Of a stretch of DNA of 64,000 nucleotides, positions 9,801-21,120 are shown piece after piece. The notes under the pieces are model-generated. The model had not been told where the DNA came from. It saw nothing but the letters and a program-made list of their open reading frames with translations, and did no database searches. Made by a program: the position numbers and the translations under genes. The stretch's first letter is position 1, and every line of letters starts with the position of its first letter. The DNA comes from Trichopria drosophilae (Eukaryota > Arthropoda > Insecta > Hymenoptera > Diapriidae): contig CM059582.1 in the NCBI GenBank assembly GCA_030407085.1, positions 24,751,001 to 24,815,000 on the forward strand. The letters run 5' to 3'.

Positions 9801-11559
9801 TAAACATTGTAAATTGGAAATGAAACAAGTAATTTTTTTAATTGATATAGAAATAGATGAAAATAACGATAGAAAAAGAAACAAAGTAAAAAAAATAAAC
9901 AATTATAAAAAAAAAACGTTGTGCAAACTTAAAGAAATTTAAATATGTTCAAAAATGCATATTGTGACACATTTAACCTCACTTTTTACGAAAATGCGAC
10001 GTGGTAGGAAAAATCTGAGTGCGCCATTATTTTCAACATCAAAAAATTCTTCGGAAATGGCACTTCGCATGTAAAATGCAAAATCAATGTTGATCAGAAT
10101 AATTTATGATATATAATTGGCATTAATTATTAACTTTATTAATTTTTGGATAATTATATGGTTACAGACAAAAGCAAACTGTTACATTTTGTAGCACAGA
10201 ATTCATTTTTAATCCGTTTCTAATAAATCAACTAGTTCCATCATGCTGGGTATGCAGCAGCCTTTATGGATACAAAGAAATCGGTCCATTTATATATTTA
10301 ATATATATTTTAGTTATATAGTAGAAAATAATTTATGTGCACCAAGGGTGTCTTTCATAAAGTCGTTTTAATGACACCGAAGATGGTTACTTCCTTAAGT
10401 AGTATGATGCCACACAGGTAAGACAACATATTCCTTCGTTACTGTATCCCACATTATACTAAATAAACTAATTTAGTATCATGGTGCTACTTTTAAACAT
10501 AAGAGTAATAAATTTTAGTATATACAGATAATTATTTTGGAAAGAATTTTTATAATTACATGCAAATATGAGTATAATATTTTATTTTCATTGCTTTTCT
10601 AAATTGGAAAAAGGAAAAATATACTGTATAAATAAATAGTACACATAAAACTAGCTTTAACAATAATTAATATTACGAAGGACAGACAAGTTTAAATAAA
10701 AGTTAGAAAAGCGAAAAATCACGTAAAAGATAAAATTACGTAATACGTAACAAATTACTGTGTTTACAATTTAATTTTCATAAATTACATATGAAATTAA
10801 CAACTTTCATTTACGAATGAAAAACTTTTTATAACTAGAATGAAAGGTATGAAGGGTCTTCGTTATGGTCCATTCTTTCAAATTAAACGAAATTGAATCG
10901 TTGCCCTGGTAGAAAAGTAACCATTTTAACAAATAAAGTAATAGTTCAAACAATTTATTTGAAACACAAGTTCACTTGGAGTTTTTTGATAATTACCAGA
11001 CAGAAGTAAAGAAGAAATTAAAATGTGAAAAAACCATTGGAAAGATTAGTATTCGTATTTGAATTAATTATTTTTTTAATTATTAATCTTGCATTCAAAT
11101 TTGAAGGAGTTTGCCCTGGAACTGACATCCTTCGAAAAGAGGCTAATTACGTTTGTCTGAAACTCTGATTACACACCAGACTTCTCGTTCTATCTTTTCG
11201 CTTCTTTGTAATTTATTGATTAATCGCCGACACTGTAATTCCACTACATCTGTGCATTATCCTTTTTTTACTCTTCGAATTTCATAAACAGTAGATTTTT
11301 CAAAGCATTTATTCCTTTTGAAAAAAATAGAAATTCCACTGTATAAAAAGTCGGTACCACTTATCTTAGAAAAAGATTTGGAAATTTATAATCAAATCTT
11401 GAAACCGACATAGATTTCACTTTTACCATATATACAAATAGTAGATTTATCTTAATATGGCAGAGATTTTTTAAGTAAACTCGACAAAATCAATTATATT
11501 AACACAAAAAAGAGATTCGAATTTTGAGCCCATTTCAGTTTTGATGACTTTGGCTTTAT
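9801..11559. other. AT-rich non-coding, nothing recognised
   Basis: No coding block, RNA gene or clear repeat. A short direct/inverted AT-rich motif near 11060-11100 is not distinctive. Confidence 0.45.
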
Positions 11560-11608
11560 AGTTGTGTTGGGTACAGAATTGCGGGAACGTTAATTTATAA
11601 GTTTTGCG

Positions 11609-11669
11609 GTACCCGGTGTAGGTTTTTCTGCAGTTTTCCCTACACCATTGCACACCCGAATGGGGGTAC
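11609..11669 (+). other. Conserved hairpin block of the LTR, copy 2
   Basis: GTACCC (11609-11614) pairs with GGGTAC (11664-11669), and GGTGTAG (11615-11621) pairs with CTACACC (11640-11646). Compared with copy 1, a C-G pair has become T-A, preserving the helix. Confidence 0.6.
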
Positions 11670-11862
11670 TCCTCAAAGGAAGTCGGCTGCAGACGCAAGA
11701 AGGATGCCTATAGGTTATCATGTACGGGCCCTTCACGAATGGTGACGAATCGGTTAATTATATTCGGGTTTTAATGTAAGAATCGGGCCAGTACAGTTTG
11801 GATAGCGTATTTAAGGTTATTAAGCTCAACGTTTAAACCATTACGACCTGACGAACAACAAT

Positions 11863-12316
11863 GTGGTTCCTCTCGTAGGAATGGAGAAACATGTTATCTC
11901 GTATATAAATGCAATTGTGGTTCCTCTCGAAGGAATGGAGATACTTGTTATCTCGTGCATATAAATCGACGGTGGTTCCTCGCGAAGGAATGGAGATTCA
12001 TGTTATCTCGTATATAAAATGCAACTGTGGTTCCTCTCGAAGGAATGGAGATACATATTATCTCATGCATTGAAAACGACGGTGGTTCCTCTCGTAGGAA
12101 TGGAGAAACATGCTATCTCGTAGATATAATGCAACGGTGGTTCCTCTCGAAGGAATGGAGATACTTTTTATCTCGTGCATAGATATCGACGGTGGTTCCT
12201 CTCGAAGGAATGGAGATACTGATTATCTCGTGCATAGAATGCAACTGTGGTTCCTCCCGAAGGAATGGAGATACTGATTATCTCGTGCATAGAATGCAAC
12301 TGTGGTTCCTCTCGGA
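11863..12316 (+). repeat. 55-bp minisatellite, nine starts
   Basis: GTGGTTCCT starts at 11863, 11917, 11972, 12027, 12082, 12137, 12192, 12247 and 12302, an almost constant 55-bp period (the ninth unit is truncated). Each unit has two small inverted repeats, TTCCT..AGGAA and GAGATA..TATCTC. In the first six units the spacer alternates between a GCAAC/GCAAT type and a CGACG type, so the array has a 110-bp dimeric order. Confidence 0.9.
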
Positions 12317-12323
12317 GGAATGT

Positions 12324-12490
12324 TTCTTCTTGGAAGGAAATACATAGGGACTTCTCTTGGAGGAGTAAAGTCTAGGAACTTCTCTTGGAGGAGCCAAGAC
12401 TAGGGATTCCTCTTGGAGGAATAAAGACAGACGTATCCTCTTGGAGGTAAAAGACAGACATTTCCTTTTGAAGGAAAAAGACAAGGACGG
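12324..12490 (+). repeat. Short tandem array of about 28 bp, six degenerate units
   Basis: Repeated text TTCTCTTGGAGGAG / TCCTCTTGGAGGAA at about 28-bp spacing directly follows the 55-bp array. It keeps the same TTCCTC..GAGGAA hairpin idea, so it may derive from the hairpin portion of the larger unit. Confidence 0.75.
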
Positions 12491-12759
12491 TCAAACTCTC
12501 AAAGCTGACTTTAAACACATTTCAATTTGGAACTTTCGAGACGTGTACGGTTGCTTAGCGACGATCTTCATTTTTTTTTTAACATCGCGATCCAGGCTGT
12601 ACGGTTCGATTCGACGCCGCGGCAGAAGCGTTCGATTCGTCACACGGGTAACTTCGGTAATTCGTCGCCATTCGAAATCGATAAAATAAAGACGCGTTCT
12701 TTCATGTTTTATTAAGTGTGTTTATTGGATGTTCGATATCTCCCATTAGTAACAAGTTG

Positions 12760-15590
12760 TTTATTAAACCATATAATGAATTTTAAAATCTTTTTGTCAG
12801 TAATGAAATCTCCTCAGCTTGGAAATCAAATCATCAACAATTGTCGAAATAAATTGTTTGTTCAAGGATCTGATTAAGTTGACCCGGAAATCCTTAACGT
12901 TTAGTTAGTAAACACAGACAATAAATTTTAAGATTCATTAATTCCTGCTACTTCTTGCTTGCCACCCATCCAAATCATCCTTAAGCCACTGTATAAGTTG
13001 CTTACAATTTCATATTTTCATGAATATTCACGATACGCTAAGGTTCCGTTTTAATCCGTGCGGTATGATGAGATGCCAACTTCGTACTTGTTTTATTGTT
13101 GATTTAATGCTTGACTTTAATTGAAGAATTTTTTAATTCTTCTTTGCTTGTTAGAACTTAAGTATTAAAACATTACATTACAACTGTAATTATATAACAT
13201 TGGTAAATTAATAAAAAATTAATAAATTTCAAATTTATCAATAAAAATGGACATTTTAAAACTTTTATACTTCAATATTTGAGGTGTTATTGAAACTAAA
13301 CTTTGAAACTCACTTTCTGTTAATATTTATCTTAACTTTTCAAACCTAAATTGACAAAAAAATCCGAAATAATGAACAGTTAAATTTTGCACACAATTTT
13401 AAAACATTCCAATAAACTTGCTAATGTAAATCAATGTCAAATAACAAAAAACTAGGCTGTCACTTTAAGAACGTCAGAACGAATTTTGAGAGGAATAAAA
13501 TTCTGGTTTAAATCACATGCTGAAAAGTTAATGCACATTATTGCTTTGTTCTATTTATACTTACTGCGCTTAATACCAAAGTGACGTATGTAAAAAATTG
13601 GACTTGTTTATTTAATGTCAAAATTTATTTAATTCCTCGTCAACGTAATCCAATAACATATCAACTAGAGTACATTTTCATATTCTAAAGCTTATGAAGA
13701 TTGAGTTCAAATCTTGATTTTTATTAACCGTCGGTATAAATTTTGTAATAATTACGTCATCACTTTGTAGATTATTTATCCACCTTGATTTGCGAGTATT
13801 TTAATAAAATTATCTCTTTAAATTCTTATCACGAATTTATTTTAACGCTTTATTGACTAACGAGTTTTATAACTTTTTTATAGTTAACTATTTTAGTTAG
13901 AACAACAAAATATTTATTTTATTTTCCTAACCCAAAATTTAATTGGAAAAATTACTATTTTCAAAGAGTTACATAGTAACGTATACATATGGGCAAATGC
14001 ACGGAACCGGTCGATATTGTGTTACGACACATTTTACCTTTTTAAAAGTATCCTATCAACTTTTACATATTTATACTACTTTAGGATTCCTCTGAAAACT
14101 TGTTGAACTAAGAAGATTCAATGAATGTTTACGTATATGTCTTATATAAATAACAAAATAGTGTTAATTAACTAAGACAATGAAATTTGCAGTGTTACTC
14201 TAGGTATTCTTTTCAGTTCTTACGGGTATAATTTTTTGGCGTACAAGGAAATAATCTCATATCCCTCCAATTGTAGTTTTATTAAGAATAGATTGAAGGC
14301 AAAAAAAATCTGTGCTCTTTGTAGAAAATGAACGGTCACTGTTGACAGCAACGTTACCCATTATTTTAGAACATTGAAAACCCTCGAAATATTACGTAAT
14401 ATCTATGTCGGCGAATCCTCAATTGCAATTTTTTAACGGTGCACTTATTGCTTGCGAACAGACGAACAAATGTAGGGCTTATAGAATAATGTGCCACTTG
14501 AAATAAAGAAAATATTGCAATAATGATCACTCCATGTCAGACCGTGAACGACTTTAAAATTAGACACTTTTTAGTAGCACACGTACAAAATAAAATATAT
14601 TAGATTAAAAATTTGCGTGATGATTTAAAGACACCATAATAATTCTTATATTCAAACGCCAATTTCCAATTCCAATTTTTAATCTTTGCAATTTACAAAT
14701 ACCAACTGAATGAATTACTAAATATCAAAAACGGCGATGACATGTAGTCGAAACAAAAGAGCTTTCTCTCCATGTATGTTATAAAAATTCGCTTAAACGG
14801 GCAGATGAAAATGTTTTCTCGAAAAGATAAAATTAAAAAAAAAATCCAACAAAAATTGTAAAAAATGAATAGATGGATTGAAAAACTTAGATTACTCATT
14901 TCTACTGTTATTTAAATTTTTTATTGTAATTTGTGCATGCAGGGTGGGGTGCAGTCTTCTTTACTTGCATTGAACTGGATCCTCAATATTCTGCATTTCG
15001 TGGATATCACACCTTGGATAATACCTTGCATTTATTGAAATAATACTCTAAGTAAATATGCCGCAATGGCTAATAGAGTAAGTTGTGCAACTGCTAATTA
15101 CGAGTTTAAAAATGATGACATGACAATATGTATACAATTTTTCTTGTAGAGAATTTTATGATCTACATTTTGTATTTGAAATATTTTATCGTGAGATTTA
15201 TACTTTTCAACTAAAGGCAAAAACGTAAATAAAGTTTTTTGGTTGTTATTTCAAAATGGCGCTCAAAATATGATTCAACGTAAAATTCTATCATTATATT
15301 ATTAATCAGGAGGCAAAAATACATAGAAAACGCATATAATTTTTTAACTTCGAACATATAGTTTTTTCCAAGGATAATCAAATTTTGGTTTTGTTTTTCG
15401 TTTTTATCTCTTACGACATTGAAATAAAATGAAACAATCAAGAAGATAACTATAGTTCTTAAAGAAATTACCGATAAAATGGTCCATAAATAATGGATGG
15501 GTGGATTTGCCCATATTTGAAATATTTTTCTGAAATAAATTGTTATTTATATAAAACCTAACTAGCAAATTGTATTTTTTTGAATTATTT
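12760..15590. other. AT-rich non-coding, nothing recognised
   Basis: About 2.8 kb with no supported gene or repeat. The small ORFs at 14693 and 15211 are low-complexity openings. Confidence 0.45.
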
Positions 15591-15592
15591 CA

Positions 15593-15665
15593 TTAACCCA
15601 TATCTTGAATAGAGATTTTTTCACTACAGTTTTCAACGGTTTGCGTAAAAAAAGGTTCTAAAAAA
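15593..15665 (+). repeat. TTAACCCAT-type element end, copy 1
   Basis: TTAACCCAT...TTTTTCACTACA, TTTTCAACGGTTTG and GTAAAAAAAGGTTC match, with substitutions and small indels, the segment at 62376-62460. Only one end was identified. Confidence 0.45.
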
Positions 15666-16119
15666 ATTCAAAACAATGCAATTTAGGTGCGCATAGCATA
15701 AAAAGCATAGCTTCATAAGATGCCGTTCATTAATATATTGTTTAATATTTTCTGCTGTGCAGCCTGATTAGAAAAATATGTATAAAAGATAGCTGGTTCT
15801 TCAGACCTGAGCATAATTTATTTTTAATTACTACTGTGTCCAGATTATTTTCCTGTAGAAAAGGGTGGGGGAGGAGTGTAAGAATACATTGTTTCCAATC
15901 ATATTGCAAGCACATTGAAAACAAGGAGACCAAAACGTTGCAAAAGAACTCTTAAAATTTACATTTTAAATTTGTTTCTTTTTTAAAGAAATACAAGAAG
16001 TTTCCGTAAAATCTCATTCCTCGTCAGTAATTCCTCAGCTGTCAAGCAAAAATCAACTTTGCATGTCAATTTTGTCATGGAAAAAATGTTCATTGATATC
16101 TCCTATAATTTTAATCTTA

Positions 16120-16410
16120 TGGTTTTGAAGGTCGCTGAGTTAAAATCTAAAGTTTGAGTTTCAAAATTCAAAATGCCGGATCCAATATAGTGTCCGCGAG
16201 TTTGAAAAAGGGGTTTTACCTTGGGGGTTTTGAGGTCACTGAATCTGAAATCGGACTTCTAAAATACAATTTTACTTTCTTTACGATGGATAATTTGCCA
16301 GGAATGGTTTGCTGAATTTTTGTTCATCAGGATGCATCCAATTCTAAATGCATCCGCCATTTAGAATTTTAAAAATCCGATTTAAAATTCGGATTCAATG
16401 ACTTCAAAGC
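16120..16410. repeat. Fragment of the GAGGTCGCTGA / AAAATGGCGGATCC dispersed family
   Basis: Contains AGGTCGCTGAG, AAAATGCCGGATCCAATAT, and GAGGTCACTGAATCTGAAAT. The same phrases recur around 38541, 39197, 39524, 39741, 44939, 50340 and 63340. It is a dispersed family read in both orientations. Confidence 0.5.
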
Positions 16411-16979
16411 CCATGATTTAACAAATTATATAAATATAAATACATCACTGATACAAAAAACATAAAGCACAATAATAATTTATCAAATAAATCGGAAGTA
16501 TAAAAAGATTCGATTATTTCTTAGACCATTCTGCCAGTTATTCTTTTCTAATTGTACCCTTATTACGTATTTTCATATTCCAATTTTAATTCACAAACCC
16601 TTGCACGGTTTCGAGTAAAAATTTTTTATTAGAACAATGATAGTTCATCCACATAGGTTGTCTTATTGCGAATTACTTTGAATGTAATAATCAAATAAGG
16701 AATATTTTATATAATTTTATTAAAATCCTAATTTGATAACCTAAATTATAAGTGTATAAAAAAGGTACACGAAATTCTAAAAGTGAAAATAAATTAGTTA
16801 TTGTAATATTCATATGGCGTTGCAGAGCTATATTTAACAAATTTGGAGCAAGTGATAATTTGTTAATAAAAATGTTACATAAGTTTGAATCGGCCTGCTT
16901 AAACTCGATACGCAATGAGTTATTGTATCCAATAATGCAGCTCTTTCGGGGATGACTAATTACGACTTTTTTCACTTAT

Positions 16980-17813
16980 GCCTTTAAGTCCCAAATATGC
17001 ACAATTTGCACATGGTTTTCAGCATTGTTTTATGTATAAAAAAAAAAATTTAAATTGGAAACATCTATATCCAACTTGGAGATCGCTCTTTCAATTGGCG
17101 TTACTGAAATTTTAGAAAAATGGCGTTTTTTTACAAAAATCCTGAAAAATCGTAATTTTTTAGCAACAATTGTTTTTTTTAATTGCATTTTTAGGTACGA
17201 TACTGGTTTTAGGTCACCTTCTAACATGAGAAATGTTACCGATTGTTTTACTTCAAAATTATACCTTCACATATTTTGATTTATTTTGTATTTCGTTTCA
17301 AAATGGCGTTTGAACGTTGACAATTTTTAAAATTGAAGAAAATGCTATTATTTTTAGTCTGCTAGGTTTTCTTTGTAGTAAAATCGTACAAATAAGTTAT
17401 TACGAGTTTTGTATGACCTATTTTGATTTACGGAAGCAGTAATGTCTCATAAAATCCAATTTCAAGACGGCAACTGCCTCCAACGTTCAGACGCCATTTT
17501 ACAACGAAATACAAAATAACTCAAAATATGGAAGCATTTAATTTTCAAGTAAAATAATCGGGAACACGTATCTGACAGGTTAGGAGGTGATCGGAAATCG
17601 GTATCATGGTTAATAATGCATTTAAAAAAAAATTGTTGCAAAAAAATCGTGTTTGTTAAATATCATTTTTCGAAAATTTCAGTAGCGCCAATCGAAAGAG
17701 CGTTCTCAAAACTAGTCGGACCTAGACGTTTACATTTTTAAAAAATTTTTATTTTATACATAAAACGATACTGAAATCCATGTGCAAATTGTGCATATTT
17801 GGGACTTAAAGGG
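16980..17813. mobile_element. TTAA-type long foldback element (834 bp)
   Basis: The ends CCTTTAAGTCCCAAATATGC and its complement are inverted copies over about 60 bp, including GCACAATTTGCACATGG and TTTTATGTATAAAA. Flanking TTAT (16976-16979) and TTAA (17814-17817) suggest a TTAA duplication. Inverted similarity continues toward the middle (AATTGGCG..TACTGAAAT, TTTTGTATTTCGTT), so almost the whole element folds on itself around 17340-17440. It has no transposase. TTAA plus CCC ends are typical of piggyBac-type MITEs. Confidence 0.75.
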
Positions 17814-18369
17814 TTAATATTTGTAGAATGTATGTATATTTATAGAATGTATTTTTCTAGTGCCTATACGCATGATTTTTACTAAGCTTCGATGTTTCAA
17901 ACACGTTACTTTTTTCTTGTTTCAGTCTTTTTCTGTGGCCGTTATAAAGATAACATCTTAAAGTAATTCTGTTCTTGCCGAGGGCATTCTCCTTTAACAT
18001 GGAAGGTTATTCAGCGAAGAAGATTGCTAATCCCTCCCGAGACGCGTACAGTGCTATTTGTTACACTTGTCTCAGAAGGGTTAAACTTAAAATACACAAA
18101 AAAATACATACTACAATCTAAGAATAAAACATATGATTGGTCATAACATGTTTATGCATCATACTAAAAACATCGAAATTTGGTCATATCAAAATGAAAA
18201 AAATTTTAAATGATTCAATAAAGAAAATAATTTAGACGCAATTTTTACCGCTGTACCTTTTGCTCCAAATACCATTAAAAACTGTGAATTAAGTAAAGAT
18301 CAATAGTTTTGGATCTCGTCTTTCAAATCCGTTAGAAATAATTAGCCGCATGTTTAGACAAGGAAGTTA

Positions 18370-19157
18370 TAATCATTTTTTGCAAAAAAGAATAACGATG
18401 TTTTTCAACGATTTTTTGCATGAATCCCTCTTTTGCCAGTTATTTCGATATTCAAAAAAGTAATACTGACCATTCTAAAAGATAGAAATTGGGGATAGAA
18501 ATTTTTGCTCAGCTGTTTATTTTCTTGTTGGATATTTTTCAAAAAACAAAATGGGGTATTGAAGATGACATATAACATGTAGAATCCGTAATAATATCTA
18601 TAATATTTAATGTTTAGAGTGAACAATATTGGTATTAGACTTTCAGTAATGGCAAGTTTTACATGCTGATTCATTTTTATTGAGCTTACAATCGCCTACG
18701 TAAAAGCTTATAAGGCTTTCATAAATTAAATAGTCATGCTCCACTCAATTTGTAGGTTATGAACCGATTATTGATCGGAAATATTCGAAATTGACTAACA
18801 ATTAGTCAAAAAATTGTTTATACAACTAATTTGAGGTTACATATCAACATGATATTACGTATCAGGAACACAAATTATGATATTTACTTTTTCATCCAAT
18901 TCTTCGTGTTTTCGACCATTACACGGTAAAATAATCAATATTTGTGTGAAAAAATATAAAATTACAACATGCAGATGCCATCTTTAATCCGCCATTTTTT
19001 TTCAAATTCAGCGTGATTTTTGCGAAGAAATGTCGAAAACATCGAGATTTTTTAGTGAGAAAATGTTTTTGTTTATCGCCGGCTAATTCTGATCACGCGA
19101 TTCGAAAAAGAGGTCCAAAACTGCAGTTCTAATTTCAAATTTTCTGGACGAAAAGGA
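18370..19157. mobile_element. TTAA-type foldback element related to the one at 8307
   Basis: The right end reads TCTGGACGAAAAGGA followed by TTAA (19158-19161). It shares TCTGATCACG, GGTCCAAAA, AAAAAACAAAATG and ATTACAAC.TGCAGATGCCATC with the 8307-9795 element. The left arm around 18390-18570 is an inverted, diverged copy. The left terminus is approximate. Confidence 0.55.
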
Positions 19158-19161
19158 TTAA

Positions 19162-20560
19162 ATTTAGACATAACTAGATCGAATCATGACTTAATTCCCA
19201 TAAAATTAAAACCTAATTGAAATATTAGAAAATAACGCCTTATTTTTAAATACCAAATACTCCAATATGGTTTTTGCTCTGAAAATATCGGACTAATTAG
19301 TTTTAAACAAAGTTTTTAAAGCAAATTTTAGTTGGTTATATTCAAAATTAGTTTAATATTGAATTAATTTAAATGTCATGCATATAAAAATTCCAATGTG
19401 ATCAGAGCAAGTCTCAACAAATTTGTTGAAATAGCATAATACAATAATGTAAAATAATGTGAACAAAATATTTCTGACAATGTGAGCTCAGCTTCCGTGT
19501 AAGCTTCATAAAATAAAATTTGAGATTCGATTGAAATAAAATTTTTCAGAAAATTTCAAGTAGTCCTATACAGAGAGCAACTTTTTATAAACTTAAATTT
19601 CGAAAAGGACATGTTTTATAATTAATATAGCAATAATTAATGTATTTGAAAACAAATTAAAGATTATATTGAAAGTTATATATTTAAAGCAAAAGTGCAG
19701 ATCTAGCGCCAAAAGACAATCGTTTTGGAATCTCTTTTAAATTACTTTTTCAGATTCCAATATGTCTAATTCAGATGGGGGTTATTTTTCGCTAGACGTT
19801 TATGTTTCACTTTTCCATTCTCAAAAGTAAATCGAATTTTAACCACCCAATTACTTTGTGTCCCAACGAAGGTGTAAATGCGAATGATAAAAAAGGGAGT
19901 TTTACACAAAAATACACGTCATTTACATACGTCATAGGAATAATTATAGAAAAGGACTGAACGAGAGAAAAAAACTATTTTATTAAAATGAGAGTGTAGT
20001 CGAAATTGCAATAGGAACTTGAATTACGTATTACAAAAAAATGGGCATAAAACTAACTATAATAAATATTAAGAATATGAGTTATTAAATATTTTTTAAA
20101 CAGATTTTAATTAAACCCAAAAAACAAATACAATTAAATAATTTTAAACTGTGTAAGTTAAATGTGATATACTTTAAGCATTTTTTTCTAAATAAATAAT
20201 GGATCTATAAAAGAAAAATTAATAATTTGTTAATCCAGTATTTTTTTTTATAGTTATAGTCATTATTTAAATTGCGGACAAGAAATTTCGTTAACGGAAA
20301 GAGAGAAAGAATTGTAGAAAAATGAACTGTTTTAAAAAGAATAATATAATAAAATATAAAATTGAATAAACAAATTGATTTCGAAAATTTCTTGGTATTT
20401 TATGATATTTTTCTATATATTATTAAAATAAATTGAAAACGGTTACAGAACGTAAAATGTCATAATTGGCCAATTTAATTTTATAAATATCGTTACTTAT
20501 AGTTTTTAGTAAGGTAGTCATGCCAATTCCGTTTATTTACTAAAATGGAACAAAGCAATT
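19162..20560. other. AT-rich non-coding, nothing recognised
   Basis: No supported coding or repeat feature. Confidence 0.45.
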
Positions 20561-20569
20561 ATTAAGTAC

Positions 20570-21120
20570 GATGTCTTACATATATTATCTGTTACTACTT
20601 AAATAAAAAACTGCCTTTCGTTGTCGATGATATTACAGAAGTGACCCTAGGTGCTTGATTAAAATCGCAAAAACAAGGCAGATTAATACATAATCCAGTA
20701 AGACTCAGTCTCCCCCTTCCCCCAATGCAACACTTTCAGTATCGGATTTCCACTATGGGTCAACAAAAAATCACAGACCAGTACAGTCCAACGTTTATTT
20801 TAATATCAGATGGTAAATTCTTGTATCAGGATAGTCTACCATCTGCAGATTACTGAATGAATTCAAAATAGTTACTGCAACTTAATAAAATACACAGTCT
20901 TATAGATAAGACAGTGGGCCCTATTTGTATTCCCCATATAATTATTTTTACAATTCAATTGATTAATTACTTAATTACAGATAATATCGTTATGCCAAAT
21001 ATATTTGTTTAATAAAATGGGGAATACAAATAGGGCCTACTGTCTTACCTATATTTTCTGGTACTACTTACAGCAAATATCACCTACGCTACGATATTAC
21101 AAAAGTAACCATTAGTGCTC
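20570..21120. repeat. Direct repeats flanking a short inverted-repeat insert
   Basis: Two direct copies of about 80 bp (20570-20655 and 21041-21120) share ATGTCTTAC.TATATT, TACTACTTA, CGATATTACA.AAGT.ACC and TGCT. Between them, a 31-bp inverted repeat occupies 20907-20937 and 21017-21047 (TAAGACAGT.GGCCCTATTT plus GTATTCCCCAT). Confidence 0.65.

Larger units (their letters stand above)
11565..12754 (+). mobile_element. Solo LTR, copy 2 (1190 bp), enlarged by internal tandem repeats
   Basis: It begins TGTTGGGTACAGAATTGCGG and ends ATTAGTAACA, flanked by the 5-bp direct repeat AGTTG at 11560-11564 and 12755-12759. Its first 200 bp match the LTR at 8826 (TGTT...ACAGAAT, GCGGTACCCGG.GTAG, CACACCCGAATGGGGGTAC, GGGCCCTTCA). 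It has AATAAAG near 12685 as a likely polyadenylation signal. The extra length compared with copy 1 is mainly a 55-bp minisatellite and a 28-bp array. The overlapping ORFs at 11471, 12278, 12441 and 12527 are openings within LTR DNA, not genes. Confidence 0.82.

Noticed and set aside
11863..12316. CRISPR-like array because of regular 55-bp spacing
   Set aside because: The spacers are nearly identical to each other, the repeat fills the whole unit, and the genome is eukaryotic; it is a minisatellite.
12278..12715. Overlapping ORFs of 62-82 residues in three frames
   Set aside because: They read through LTR tandem repeats; open in several frames at once because of the repeat, not because of coding.
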